Below, in pieces: positions 8,707 to 17,210 of a stretch of 64,000 nucleotides of DNA (the first letter of the stretch is position 1; each line of letters opens with the position of its first letter). Made by a program: the position numbers and the translations under genes. This DNA comes from Planctomycetaceae bacterium (GTDB taxonomy: Bacteria > Planctomycetota > Planctomycetia > Planctomycetales > Planctomycetaceae), in assembly GCA_041398785.1 (NCBI GenBank), contig JAWKUA010000002.1:434001-498000 (forward strand), read 5' to 3'. The notes beneath the pieces were generated by a model. The model was not told where the DNA came from. It saw nothing but the letters and a program-made list of their open reading frames with translations, and did not search any database.

Positions 8707-9144
8707 TCACGGTGATTCGATCAAGTAACGGTGCGGGGGCCGAACCAGCGAAACAACGGCCGCATCACGGTCGACGATCAGTGCAAACAGTTCAATGATG
8801 TCGCGACCGAGGATGCTGATATCAAGCGATTCCAGTTGCGTGAACGCGGCATACTCACCACGGAAGACTGCCGCCTGGCCGTCATCGCGAAACAGGCGGA
8901 TTTCCGTTGGCACTCTCACGGACTCGACGACACCGCCCACACCGCCCAGACGGTGATCCGGCGTGTCTGCATCAAAACCCAGCACCTCAAGGATGGCTCC
9001 ACTGAAGACCGTGCAATCGGCTCCGGTATCGACAAGGAACGAACGCGCGGATACCCAGCCACCCTGAACGTTCAGCACTTCCGCTCGGATGATCGGCCTT
9101 ATGAATGCGTCATCGCATTCAAACCATTCGCCGTCAACTCGCAT
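8707..9144 (-). CDS. Retropepsin-like aspartyl protease
   Basis: A 145-residue protein with the single-domain retropepsin pattern: VDTGADCTVF at residues 38-47 holds the catalytic Asp39-Thr-Gly, LGGVGG is the flap-like region, and ISILGRDIIELFALIVD corresponds to the hydrophobic-ILG motif near the C-terminus. Retropepsins act as homodimers; bacterial stand-alone copies are common but their substrates are mostly unknown. The start overlaps the end of the upstream small gene by 11 bases, so translation is probably coupled. No signal peptide, so it acts in the cytoplasm. Convergent with the broken asparagine-synthase-like gene. Confidence 0.8.
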   Translation of the reverse strand: MRVDGEWFECDDAFIRPIIRAEVLNVQGGWVSARSFLVDTGADCTVFSGAILEVLGFDADTPDHRLGGVGGVVESVRVPTEIRLFRDDGQAAVFRGEYAAFTQLESLDISILGRDIIELFALIVDRDAAVVSLVRPPHRYLIESP

Positions 9145-9430
9145 AGATCCGGGAGACTTTCTCTTTCGGAATGTAATGTACGAAGCGCCCCTCATCATGG
9201 GGATGCACGGCGGCAGCCATCGCAACCGCTTCGCTTGCTGTGTCCGCCACGAAAAGCTGTTCTCCGGAAACACAGATGCACTTGCCGCGATGGACCGGAA
9301 AGATCTCCGAAGCATGTGCCTGCAGCCAGGCCGCGTTCCGATCGGATTGCTCACGGCGGATTCTCGCCGCAGCCAGTTCTGATGGATCGCACGTTGGATT
9401 CATGACAATTCTGTTCTGCCGATTGTCCAT
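9134..9430 (-). CDS. Small conserved-type protein upstream of retropepsin
   Basis: A 98-residue protein with no enzyme motif that I recognise. The C-terminal half (HRGKCICVSG, then FVADTASEAVAMAAAVHP, then RFVHYIPKEKVSRIYA) resembles the short proteins that sit beside retropepsin-like genes in cyanobacteria and planctomycetes. Its stop overlaps the protease start, so the pair is likely one operon; it could serve as chaperone, inhibitor or substrate, which is inference. The ATG ending at 9430 has AAGAAG upstream; MNPTCDP nine codons later is an alternative. Confidence 0.65.
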   Translation of the reverse strand: MDNRQNRIVMNPTCDPSELAAARIRREQSDRNAAWLQAHASEIFPVHRGKCICVSGEQLFVADTASEAVAMAAAVHPHDEGRFVHYIPKEKVSRIYAS

Positions 9431-9537
9431 TTTCGCTTCTTTCAGACTGGACCGCGTCGTTCTCGTCCCATTCTGTTCTGTCCCGCGCTAAAAAGCCATT
9501 CCCGCCGCTGGAAATGATCAGTCCCGACAGCACAACG

Positions 9538-11088
9538 TCAGCACGCCAGCGCCATCAGGCGTTCTTCCAGTTCGGCGATGATTTCGGCGACGGACCTGCC
9601 GCGGCAGGAGCTCGGCAGGTTGACGGCTTCGTCTGACTCCACCCACGCCAGGACTCGCTTTTCGGCGGCGACAACCGTACTGTGATCCCGACCGCCGAAG
9701 TAGGCTCCGATTTCGCGGTAAGCCAGCTTTGTCAGCTTGCGGGCGATGTACATGGCCAGAGATCGCGGGCACGCGACCGCACGACGACGAGACTTGCTGC
9801 GCAGATCGGCTGCCGTCAGACCGAAGGCGTCACAAATGACTTTTTCGACGTCGTTGATCCGCACCAGTCTGCGGCATTCGCGTTCCATGTCTCCCAGAAT
9901 CTCGCGGGCCCGGGCGACGGTGATCTTTCTTCCCGTGAGTTCAAAGTGACTGTGCAGGCAGTTCAGAGCCCCCTGGATCTCCCGAACGTTTTTCTGGCAC
10001 CTGCGAGCGACAAAGTCCAGAGCTTCCTGAGTAAAGCTGCCGGTCATCGGAAGGGCCAGCGACCGAGTCATATTCCGCCGCGTGTCTTCGCAGGGCGCTT
10101 CAATCCGGCAGACCAGACCGCTCATGAAACGCGTCGTCAGTTCTTCACGATGTTTTGTCAGCAATCGCGGATGACGGTCGCCGGAAACAACTAATTGGCC
10201 GCCGTGATCGATGACCTGCACGATCGTGTGCAGGAATTCTTCCTGCGTCGCCTTCTTGCTGTCCAGAAATTCGATGTTGTCGATCAGCAGCACATCGACG
10301 TCGCGAAACCTCTGTCGAAACGACGGTACTGTTCTGGCCGCCAGCGCCTGCATGAAGTAATTCGTGAAACCTTCGCTGGTCAGGTAGATCATTCGCAGAT
10401 TTGGTTTCGTCCTGCGGATCTCGGAATAGATGCCTTCCAGCAGGTGCGTCTTGCCGACTCCCGTGGATCCATGGACGTACAGCGGGTTGAATCGTTCGCC
10501 TGGTGCCTGCACCACCTGTCGAGCGGCCAGCAGCGCTAATTCGTTGCATTGTCCGGGAACAAATGTCGTCAGCGACTGAAAACGACGGCGTCCTCTTGCG
10601 GGAACAGAGAGCGGCTGCGGCCCGGACGCCGATGGAGTTCCGTTGCGCGGCGAAGAACGCTGTGGTTCCGGGGCATTCGGAAGACAACGTTCTTCCGACG
10701 CGGCGGAACCTTGGCCCCGGCACGACGACGGCGGATCATCGTGCCCATTCGATTTCGCCGTTTCCGATCCACACGGGATCTGGCCGGGAACGGACTGATC
10801 CTTCAGCTTCGGATCCACCACGATTTCGAAGGACGCGGATGGTCCCAGCAACTGCGACGCGGCATGGTTCAGTTGCCTGCGAAACCGCTTCATCAGCCAG
10901 TTGCTGGTAAACGGATTCGGCGCGTAAATGAGCAGCATGTTGTCGGCCACTTCAAACCGCAGACGGCCGCTGAACCAATGCCGGAAATTCTGTTCACCGA
11001 TACAGTCCCGGATCATCGAGTCAATGCGACTCGCGTCATTTTCAGGCAGCTCGCGCGGACTCTGTCCGTGGTGACTGGGCTGCGTCAT
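9538..11088 (-). CDS. dnaA: Chromosomal replication initiator DnaA
   Basis: A 516-residue DnaA. Domain I is at 1-85 (FRHWFSGRL). Domain II (~95-165) is a Pro/Ser/Arg-rich linker. Domain III (AAA+) has Walker A GSTGVGKT at 207-214, Walker B VLLIDNIEFL (Asp270) and TTRFMSGLVCRIE. Domain IV carries the DnaA-box-reading helix-turn-helix with YREIGAYFGGRDHSTVVAAEKRV. The strong site GGAGG just before the ATG fixes the start. It is not next to dnaN, recF or gyrB, which is unlike the classical order, and no consensus DnaA boxes were seen in the flanks. Planctomycetes may carry dnaA away from dnaN or in two copies. Confidence 0.95.
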   Translation of the reverse strand: MTQPSHHGQSPRELPENDASRIDSMIRDCIGEQNFRHWFSGRLRFEVADNMLLIYAPNPFTSNWLMKRFRRQLNHAASQLLGPSASFEIVVDPKLKDQSVPGQIPCGSETAKSNGHDDPPSSCRGQGSAASEERCLPNAPEPQRSSPRNGTPSASGPQPLSVPARGRRRFQSLTTFVPGQCNELALLAARQVVQAPGERFNPLYVHGSTGVGKTHLLEGIYSEIRRTKPNLRMIYLTSEGFTNYFMQALAARTVPSFRQRFRDVDVLLIDNIEFLDSKKATQEEFLHTIVQVIDHGGQLVVSGDRHPRLLTKHREELTTRFMSGLVCRIEAPCEDTRRNMTRSLALPMTGSFTQEALDFVARRCQKNVREIQGALNCLHSHFELTGRKITVARAREILGDMERECRRLVRINDVEKVICDAFGLTAADLRSKSRRRAVACPRSLAMYIARKLTKLAYREIGAYFGGRDHSTVVAAEKRVLAWVESDEAVNLPSSCRGRSVAEIIAELEERLMALAC

Positions 11089-11510
11089 GCGACCCCTCCG
11101 TCATGACTCCGCGCAGCATCGAACCGGGCCGTGTTAGTGCAGCGAAAAGCAGCGGCACTCCGTCGCCTGATCGTCGGGGCATCGGCGGACAATGCATCGT
11201 CCGACAGAATTGCCCGAACTCAGAGAGGTGGCAGTAAGATGCTCAGGGAGCCTGATTTGGCTTGGACCTCGCGACGAAGGTGCAGAGTCAACGTCACGAG
11301 ATGGCTTACTCACTCAACGGCGGCGATGTTACCTGCGGATGCGGGGCTGTCAAATGTCCGCGCTTCATTTATTCTTCATGTCGCAGACCCGCGAACCGAA
11401 CTGCGTATGATGCTTTGACTTCGAGTTTTTCAGTGAAAGATGGCGGCCGCAAACTTGCGAAATCCGCCGCAATTCGTCTCTGCGGAAACGACGTCCGGAC
11501 AGGTGCCTTT
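11089..11510. other. Intergenic region between dnaA and glycosyltransferase
   Basis: This 422-bp divergent region must hold the promoters of dnaA and of the glycosyltransferase gene. I searched by eye for TTATNCACA-type DnaA boxes on both strands and AT-rich unwinding tracts and saw none, so an origin here is not supported. In-frame codons extend upstream of the glycosyltransferase start but do not resemble protein. No RNA gene was recognised. Confidence 0.5.
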
Positions 11511-12713
11511 GTGACGAGAATTAACGTTGTCTTCTCCATCGGAGCACTGCATGGCGGCGGTTCGGAACGACAAATCCTGCTGGCGCTGCGGCATCTGAAC
11601 CGAAAGGAATTCGCCCCGATACTGTACCTGATTTACCGGCACGGACCGCTACTCGATCAGGTGCCGGATGACGTGCCAATCGCTGTCTTTGCAGAACGCT
11701 GCAAGGCGCCGACGCTATACTGGCCGGGCGGCATGCATCGGCAGCGCGTCAGCGACATGGCGAAGTTTCTGAAGGAAGTTCGCGCCGACGTCTGCTACGA
11801 CCGTACGTTCCTGATGACACTGATCGCGGCCGACGCGGCTCAGCGCGCGGGAGTTCCGAATGTGTCAACGGTTGTCACGGATCCGGAACTGGGATTCGCA
11901 CCGGTCGCCGGACGATTTCAGCTCATCAAGAAGCGGCGATTGCGACGACTGTATGGCAATTCTTCGAAAGTCATGGCTGTATCAAATGGAGCCGCGCGGT
12001 CGGCGGAACGCTTTTACGGCCTGAAACCCGACAGCGTGCAGACTCTGTACAACGGCGTGGACGTCGGCGCGCTGCAGGCTGCGGCGGATTCCGATGTCGA
12101 CGATCCCTGGTGGACCGCTGCCGGTGACGGCCGACCTGTGTTCCGGATCGTCTCCGCGGGACGGCTGAACCGGGAGAAGGGATTTCACCTGCTGATCGAT
12201 GCAGTTCGGCAACTGCAACAGCAAAAGCCAACGATCGATTTTCGGCTGGCGATTCTGGGTGACGGGCCTGACGGGCGACAGCACCTGGAACAACAGACCG
12301 CCGCGCTGGACCTGAGCAACACCGTGCATCTGCCCGGATTTCGCACGGACGCCGCGGCATGGTATGCCAGCGCGGATCTGTACGTGCTGTCCAGCCTCCT
12401 GGAAGGCATGCCCAATGTGCTGCTGGAGGCAATGGCTGTTCAAACGCCGGTACTGGCCACGGACTGCCCTTCCGGACCGGCCGAGATTCTGGACAATGGA
12501 ACCTGCGGCCTGCTGTGCGAACCCGGCAGCGCCACGGCACTGTCGCAGGGGATTCATGCGATTCTGCAGGATCCGAAAAACGCGGCGATGCGGTCGGAAA
12601 GGGCGGCGCTTCGCGTGAAGGAGTGCTTTTCAGTGCAGTCGGCAGTATCACGTCTGCAGACCATTCTGGCGGATTGCTCGCACACATTTCGGACGCGACA
12701 GAAAGCGCGTTGA
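11511..12713 (+). CDS. GT4-family glycosyltransferase
   Basis: A 400-residue GT-B glycosyltransferase of family 4. The N-terminal Rossmann half starts VVFSIGALHGGGSERQ, the glycine-rich nucleotide-sugar loop typical of GT4. The C-terminal half has SAGRLNREKGFHLLIDA, ILGDGPDG and the E-x7-E motif in LLEGMPNVLLEAM. It probably adds a sugar to a lipid-linked or surface polysaccharide; the sugar is unknown. I chose the GTG at 11511 because AGGTG lies about eight bases upstream and the family begins close to this point; an in-frame ATG at 11262 would add 83 implausible residues. It is followed by a 260-bp gap before pcm. Confidence 0.85.
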   Translation: MTRINVVFSIGALHGGGSERQILLALRHLNRKEFAPILYLIYRHGPLLDQVPDDVPIAVFAERCKAPTLYWPGGMHRQRVSDMAKFLKEVRADVCYDRTFLMTLIAADAAQRAGVPNVSTVVTDPELGFAPVAGRFQLIKKRRLRRLYGNSSKVMAVSNGAARSAERFYGLKPDSVQTLYNGVDVGALQAAADSDVDDPWWTAAGDGRPVFRIVSAGRLNREKGFHLLIDAVRQLQQQKPTIDFRLAILGDGPDGRQHLEQQTAALDLSNTVHLPGFRTDAAAWYASADLYVLSSLLEGMPNVLLEAMAVQTPVLATDCPSGPAEILDNGTCGLLCEPGSATALSQGIHAILQDPKNAAMRSERAALRVKECFSVQSAVSRLQTILADCSHTFRTRQKAR

Positions 12714-12917
12714 CGCTGTATCCGACACCGTCAAAAATTCTTCAACGTGTGGCATCCGGACAGAGGGCAAGAGCATGATTCTCGCTATCCCGGCACAGAA
12801 AACCGATCTCCCATTGCCTTCGACACCAGCCAGCGGCGGCGCTGCGGATGATTTTCCCGAATCTCCCTGCGTGAAGCTTGTGTGGAACGAGTGAGTACTG
12901 CCGTCCGTACCGCGTAG

Positions 12918-12939
12918 CGGATCACTGCCGTGTGATCCG
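12918..12939. other. Hairpin in the gap before pcm
   Basis: CGGATCAC and GTGATCCG form an 8-bp perfect stem with a 6-base loop, in the 261-bp gap between the glycosyltransferase and the exported methyltransferase. No T-tract follows, so a rho-independent terminator is unlikely. It may be a protein-binding inverted repeat or an mRNA leader hairpin 36 bp upstream of the pcm start. Confidence 0.4.
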
Positions 12940-12974
12940 TCTTATCGACTGCCTGGCTCACTGAGGAACTTGCC

Positions 12975-14243
12975 GTGAATCCGATGCATCAAAGAAGGCG
13001 AATGAACGCCGCCGGTCGCCACAACCTGTGGCTTGCAATCGCTGTTGTCATGGCAATGTGCGGAACATCAGCGTTCGCTCAGCCGCGGCGGTCGAGTGGC
13101 AACGATCGGTATGCCGCGGCCCGCGACGCGATGGTTCGGTTTGTGATCGAAGCCGAAGGGATCGATAACCAGGCCGTTGTGAATGCGATGCGGACGGTGC
13201 CGCGGCATGAATTCGTCATCGCTTCTCTAAGGCATCGGGCCTACACCGATTGCTCACTGGCGATCGGCTCGAAGCAGACAATTTCCGCTCCGTACATCGT
13301 CGCCTATATGACGCAGACGATTGATCCTCAGCCGGACGACAGGGTGCTGGAAATCGGAACCGGAAGCGGATACCAGGCGGCGGTTCTGGCAGAAATCGTC
13401 AAGGAGGTCTATTCCGTCGAAATCGTACCGGCGCTGGCAAAGTCGGCGAAAAAACGGCTGGAGGAACTCGGATACAACAACGTATTCGTGCGTGAAGGTG
13501 ACGGATTTCAAGGATGGAAGGAACACGCGCCGTTCGACAAGATCATCGTCACGTGCTCACCGGAAAACATCCCCGAACCGCTGATCGAGCAACTGAAGGA
13601 CGGCGGCCTGATGATGATTCCGATCGGCGAACGCTACCAGCAGTCGTTCTACCTGCTGAAGAAAGTCGACGGCAAACTGGAACGCGAACGGCTCGTGTCG
13701 ACGCTGTTCGTTCCGATGACCGGCGAATCCGAAGAACGCAGGCGTGTGAAGCCCGACCCGCAGCATCCGGTCATCGTCAACGGCAGCTTCGAACTGGACT
13801 CCAACGATGACGATCGCGTTGACGGCTGGCACTATCAGCGACATGTCACGATGAATTCCGAAGACCCGATCGACGGATCCCGCTGTCTGCGGTTTGAAAA
13901 CGCAACTCCCGGTGAACTGTCGCAGGCGCTGCAGGGCAGCGCGATCGACGGCCGGGCAATCGGAGCTCTGGACTGTGCGGTCTGGGCGAGACTCCGCGAT
14001 GTCGTGCCGGGCCCCGGCAACAGCGACCAGGCAGCCGTTGTGGTACATTTCTATGATGTGATTCGGCGCGAGGTCGGCGACGCACTGGTCGTTACCTGGC
14101 GCGGAACCGAAAACTGGCAGGAGGCCCGGTCAAGAATCCTGGTTCCGCCGGATGCAAAGGAAATGGTGATTCGAGTCGGCCTGAACGGCGCGACGGGGAC
14201 ACTTGACGTGGACGATCTCAGAATCGCGCCGGTGGCCAGATGA
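12975..14243 (+). CDS. pcm: Exported protein-L-isoaspartate O-methyltransferase with extra C-terminal domain
   Basis: A 422-residue protein. The GTG at 12975 is set by GAGGAA six bases upstream. Residues ~17-36 form a signal peptide ending at AFAQ. Residues ~45-245 are a PCMT domain: PRHEFV, SKQTISAPYIVAYM and SAM motif I VLEIGTGSGYQAAVLAEI are intact. PCMT methylates isoaspartyl residues to start repair of aged proteins; an exported version would act in the periplasm, where SAM supply is unclear. Residues ~260-420 resemble a carbohydrate-binding-like beta-sandwich (VIVNGSFELDSND, LDVDDLRI). Its stop overlaps the next ATG (ATGA), so the HtrA-like gene is translationally coupled. The fusion with a sandwich domain is the unusual part. 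Confidence 0.85.
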   Translation: MNPMHQRRRMNAAGRHNLWLAIAVVMAMCGTSAFAQPRRSSGNDRYAAARDAMVRFVIEAEGIDNQAVVNAMRTVPRHEFVIASLRHRAYTDCSLAIGSKQTISAPYIVAYMTQTIDPQPDDRVLEIGTGSGYQAAVLAEIVKEVYSVEIVPALAKSAKKRLEELGYNNVFVREGDGFQGWKEHAPFDKIIVTCSPENIPEPLIEQLKDGGLMMIPIGERYQQSFYLLKKVDGKLERERLVSTLFVPMTGESEERRRVKPDPQHPVIVNGSFELDSNDDDRVDGWHYQRHVTMNSEDPIDGSRCLRFENATPGELSQALQGSAIDGRAIGALDCAVWARLRDVVPGPGNSDQAAVVVHFYDVIRREVGDALVVTWRGTENWQEARSRILVPPDAKEMVIRVGLNGATGTLDVDDLRIAPVAR

Positions 14244-16321
14244 CTCTTCGACGCCGCATCATCGGCTGCTGCGAAACACACCCTGTTCCATTCAATGCCG
14301 GCTCCATGAAACACACTTTCACCGCTGTTCTAATGCTGTTGCTGGTTCCCGCTTCGGGCGCGGCCGGCGCGTCGCCGTTCGCTGCTCAGCAGGAAGCCGG
14401 CGATGACATCCGACAGGCCGTGGCGAAGGTGTCTCCCGCGGTCGTGCGAATTCGAGTGCTGGGCACGGCCGAGACGGATCGCGCGGGAGCGATTTCTTCG
14501 CGTGTCACGACGGGCGTTGTCGTATCCGCTGACGGCGAGATCCTGACGAGTGCGTTCGGATTGACGGAAAAACCGGCCGCGATTTTCGTTGAGGATTCGG
14601 TCGGGCAGAGGACATCCGCGAAAGTCGTCGCCACCGATTCGCTGCGGAAACTGGTCCTGCTGAAATGTCCGGATGCCGGCTTTCAGCCGCCGGAGTTTTC
14701 CGAATCAGTCCCGAGCGTCGGAGCCTGGGCGATTGCCGTCGGACGGTTTTACTCCGCCGATCATCCGTCGGCATCGCTGGGAATCATTAGCGCGACGGGA
14801 AGAATTCACGGTCTGGCGATTCAGACGGATGCGAAAGTTTCTCCCGTGAACTATGGCGGTCCGCTGATTGACCTGCAGGGGCGGGTAACAGGGATTCTGG
14901 TCCCGCTGTCGCCGCAGGATTCCGATACGGGAGTCGAAGCCGGCGTTGAGTGGTATGACTCCGGCATCGGGTTCGCCATCCCTGCGACAGACGCACTGGC
15001 AGCGGCCGAAAAACTGCGGTCCGGCCAAAACCAAAAACGCGGCGTGCTGGGCATCGGACTTTCGACTCGCAACCCGCTGGCATCGAAAGTTGAAGTGTCC
15101 ACCGTGCATCCGGGTTCGGCCGCCGATGAAGCCGGGATCCGGAAGGGAGACCGTATCGTCGCGGCCGCAGGAAGTCAGATTGAACGCTTCGGTGTCTTCG
15201 AAGCCATCATCCGCAGCCGCTACGCCGGAGAGAGCCTGCCACTGACGATCGATCGCGACGGAACGACGCGGGACGTCACGGTGACGCTCGGCGACCGGCT
15301 GCCGCCGATCGATCGCGGCTGGCTGGGAATCGTCGCGCATTCGCCAGCGTCATCGCAGAAGGATTCCGCAGACGGCATTACGGTTTCAGTCATGCCGAAT
15401 TCACCCGCGGCCGCGGCCGGAATGCCTGTCCATTGCGTCGTCCTGGCGATCGACGATGAGCCCACGCAGGACGTACCTGCGTTTCTTCAGATTTCCCGAA
15501 CATTTCGTGCCGGCGCAGGCGTTACCGTGCGGTATCGAGTTGCGGCCGATGCGACTGATTCCAAACACGTCAATATCACGCTTTCCGGACTGCCAGGTGA
15601 CATACCGAAGCTTACGCCGGCCGAAATTCACGGCCTGCTGACGTCCGAAGATTCCAGTTCGCAGGCTTCCGCGCCGTGGGCGCAGTCAAAACTTGACCTG
15701 GGTGATACCGGCACCGGCTGGATGTTTGCGCCAACGGTGCCGGCAAAAGCCGTTGATAACGCGGCGACGGAACCAGGGTTGTCGTTCGGCATCGTGATGC
15801 TGTTGTCGGCAGGCGGTGAACCGGAGGAAACCGTTCTTCGGCAGTGGCGCGAAGCGTGCGAACTTCACCGGCTGATCCTTGCGGTGCCGCGGAACGCGGA
15901 GCAGCGCGAACTCTCCCGCGAAGATTCGGGACTGGTCACGGAAGCGATTTCCAGGATCACGGATGCCTATTCGCTGGATCGTGACCGCATCATTCTGGTG
16001 GCGGAAGAACCGCAGGCGGAACTGGCCGCTCAACTGCTGCTGAATCCACGACTGGCATCTCTGAACGCCGCCGCGTTCTTAAGCGGCTGGCCGCGGATTG
16101 GTGCGTCGGCCTCTGAACTGCTGCAGCAGAAATCCGCGTCGATTCTGCTGGTTGAACCGCGGCAGATCGATCGCGAACGAGCGGCGCTGCGGTCGCTTGC
16201 CATGCGGGAACTGCGCGATTCCGGCGCAAGAGTCAGCACGATCGGTACGGTCGTCGCGGACGAAGCGGATTCGCCGGCGTCACGGATTTCGGACTGGGCG
16301 CTGATGCAAAAGGCTCGATAG
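14240..16321 (+). CDS. HtrA/DegP-like pseudoprotease with two PDZ domains and C-terminal alpha/beta region
   Basis: A 693-residue exported protein (signal peptide within the first ~48 residues; alternative ATG at 14306). Residues ~55-240 align by eye with the trypsin-like fold of HtrA: VSPAVVRIR, ADGEILTSAFGL, ATDSLRKLVLLKC, and VNYGGPLIDLQGRVTGI. Each catalytic residue is replaced: His by Phe106, Asp by Lys137, Ser by Tyr205. PDZ domains lie at ~255-345 and ~352-445. The C-terminal ~190 residues look like an alpha/beta-hydrolase-like region without a clear G-x-S-x-G. The protein therefore probably binds unfolded or cell-wall proteins rather than cutting them. ATGA overlap with pcm and close spacing to uppP suggest one envelope operon. 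Confidence 0.8.
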   Translation: MTLRRRIIGCCETHPVPFNAGSMKHTFTAVLMLLLVPASGAAGASPFAAQQEAGDDIRQAVAKVSPAVVRIRVLGTAETDRAGAISSRVTTGVVVSADGEILTSAFGLTEKPAAIFVEDSVGQRTSAKVVATDSLRKLVLLKCPDAGFQPPEFSESVPSVGAWAIAVGRFYSADHPSASLGIISATGRIHGLAIQTDAKVSPVNYGGPLIDLQGRVTGILVPLSPQDSDTGVEAGVEWYDSGIGFAIPATDALAAAEKLRSGQNQKRGVLGIGLSTRNPLASKVEVSTVHPGSAADEAGIRKGDRIVAAAGSQIERFGVFEAIIRSRYAGESLPLTIDRDGTTRDVTVTLGDRLPPIDRGWLGIVAHSPASSQKDSADGITVSVMPNSPAAAAGMPVHCVVLAIDDEPTQDVPAFLQISRTFRAGAGVTVRYRVAADATDSKHVNITLSGLPGDIPKLTPAEIHGLLTSEDSSSQASAPWAQSKLDLGDTGTGWMFAPTVPAKAVDNAATEPGLSFGIVMLLSAGGEPEETVLRQWREACELHRLILAVPRNAEQRELSREDSGLVTEAISRITDAYSLDRDRIILVAEEPQAELAAQLLLNPRLASLNAAAFLSGWPRIGASASELLQQKSASILLVEPRQIDRERAALRSLAMRELRDSGARVSTIGTVVADEADSPASRISDWALMQKAR

Positions 16322-16377
16322 CCTTCGTGGGCGTTGTGGTCCAGCGACGGTCATTCATCTGCCCGCAAAGAGCATCC

Positions 16378-17175
16378 ATGGAGTACGTTCACACGATCAT
16401 TCTCGGCCTGATCCAGGGCGTGGCCGAATTTCTGCCGATCAGTTCATCCGGCCACCTGGTCATTGCGGGAGCCCTGCTGGACAGCTACAGCACAACGTCG
16501 CTTCCGAAGGAAGGTGCTTTGCTGGAGATTGCGCTGCACTTCGGCACTCTGCTGTCCATTCTGGTCGTATATCGCAACGACCTGTGGCAGGTTCTGAAGG
16601 ATTTCCGAACGCTGGCGATGATTGTGATCGCCACGATTCCGGTCGGTTTTGCAGGACTGCTGCTGAAGGATCACGTCGACGAGATCTTCTCGAAACCGCT
16701 GCTGGCGGGAGTCGCTCTGCTGTTCACAGCCGCGTTTTTGCTGATCGGGAAGTGGCTGCAGAACCGAAAGGCAGCGGTGGACAGGATGAGCACCGGATCG
16801 GCGATTGCGATTGGCTTGTTTCAGGCCGTCGCCATCATTCCCGGGATCTCCCGTTCCGGAAGCACGATCGCGGCAGGTCTGGCCTGCGGACTGAAGCGGG
16901 CCGACGCGGCACGGTTTTCATTCCTGATTGCGATTCCGGCGATCGGCGGAGCATCTGTTGTCAAAATGAAGGATTTCGTGACCGGCGAAGCAACGCTGGG
17001 CGGAAACCTGTGGCCCGTCGTCGCAGGAACCGTCGTCGCATTCGTTGTGGGAATCGTTGCCCTGAAGTGGCTGATTCGACTCGTCGTCGCCGACCGGCTG
17101 CACTGGTTTGCGATGTACTGCATCATCGCCGGCCTGGCAACGATTGCCTGGCAATTGAGCATCGGCGGAACGTAG
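16378..17175 (+). CDS. uppP: Undecaprenyl-diphosphatase UppP (BacA)
   Basis: A 265-residue, eight-helix membrane protein. BacA motif 1 is GLIQGVAEFLPISSSGHL (residues 10-27, Glu17 catalytic) and motif 2 is PGISRSGSTIAAGL (155-168). It dephosphorylates undecaprenyl pyrophosphate so that the lipid carrier can be reused for peptidoglycan and polysaccharide export. Planctomycetes also use undecaprenyl carriers for surface glycans. The ATG at 16378 fits the family; an in-frame GTG/ATG at 16327 would add an unsupported tail. It lies 56 bp after the HtrA-like gene on the same strand and converges with the giant gene. Confidence 0.95.
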   Translation: MEYVHTIILGLIQGVAEFLPISSSGHLVIAGALLDSYSTTSLPKEGALLEIALHFGTLLSILVVYRNDLWQVLKDFRTLAMIVIATIPVGFAGLLLKDHVDEIFSKPLLAGVALLFTAAFLLIGKWLQNRKAAVDRMSTGSAIAIGLFQAVAIIPGISRSGSTIAAGLACGLKRADAARFSFLIAIPAIGGASVVKMKDFVTGEATLGGNLWPVVAGTVVAFVVGIVALKWLIRLVVADRLHWFAMYCIIAGLATIAWQLSIGGT

Positions 17176-17210
17176 CACTCCCGGCACGCACCGGAAGCCA
17201 CCCGGTGTTG

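Noticed and set aside
11089..11510. Replication origin next to dnaA
   Set aside because: No DnaA-box consensus, AT-rich unwinding element or repeats were seen.
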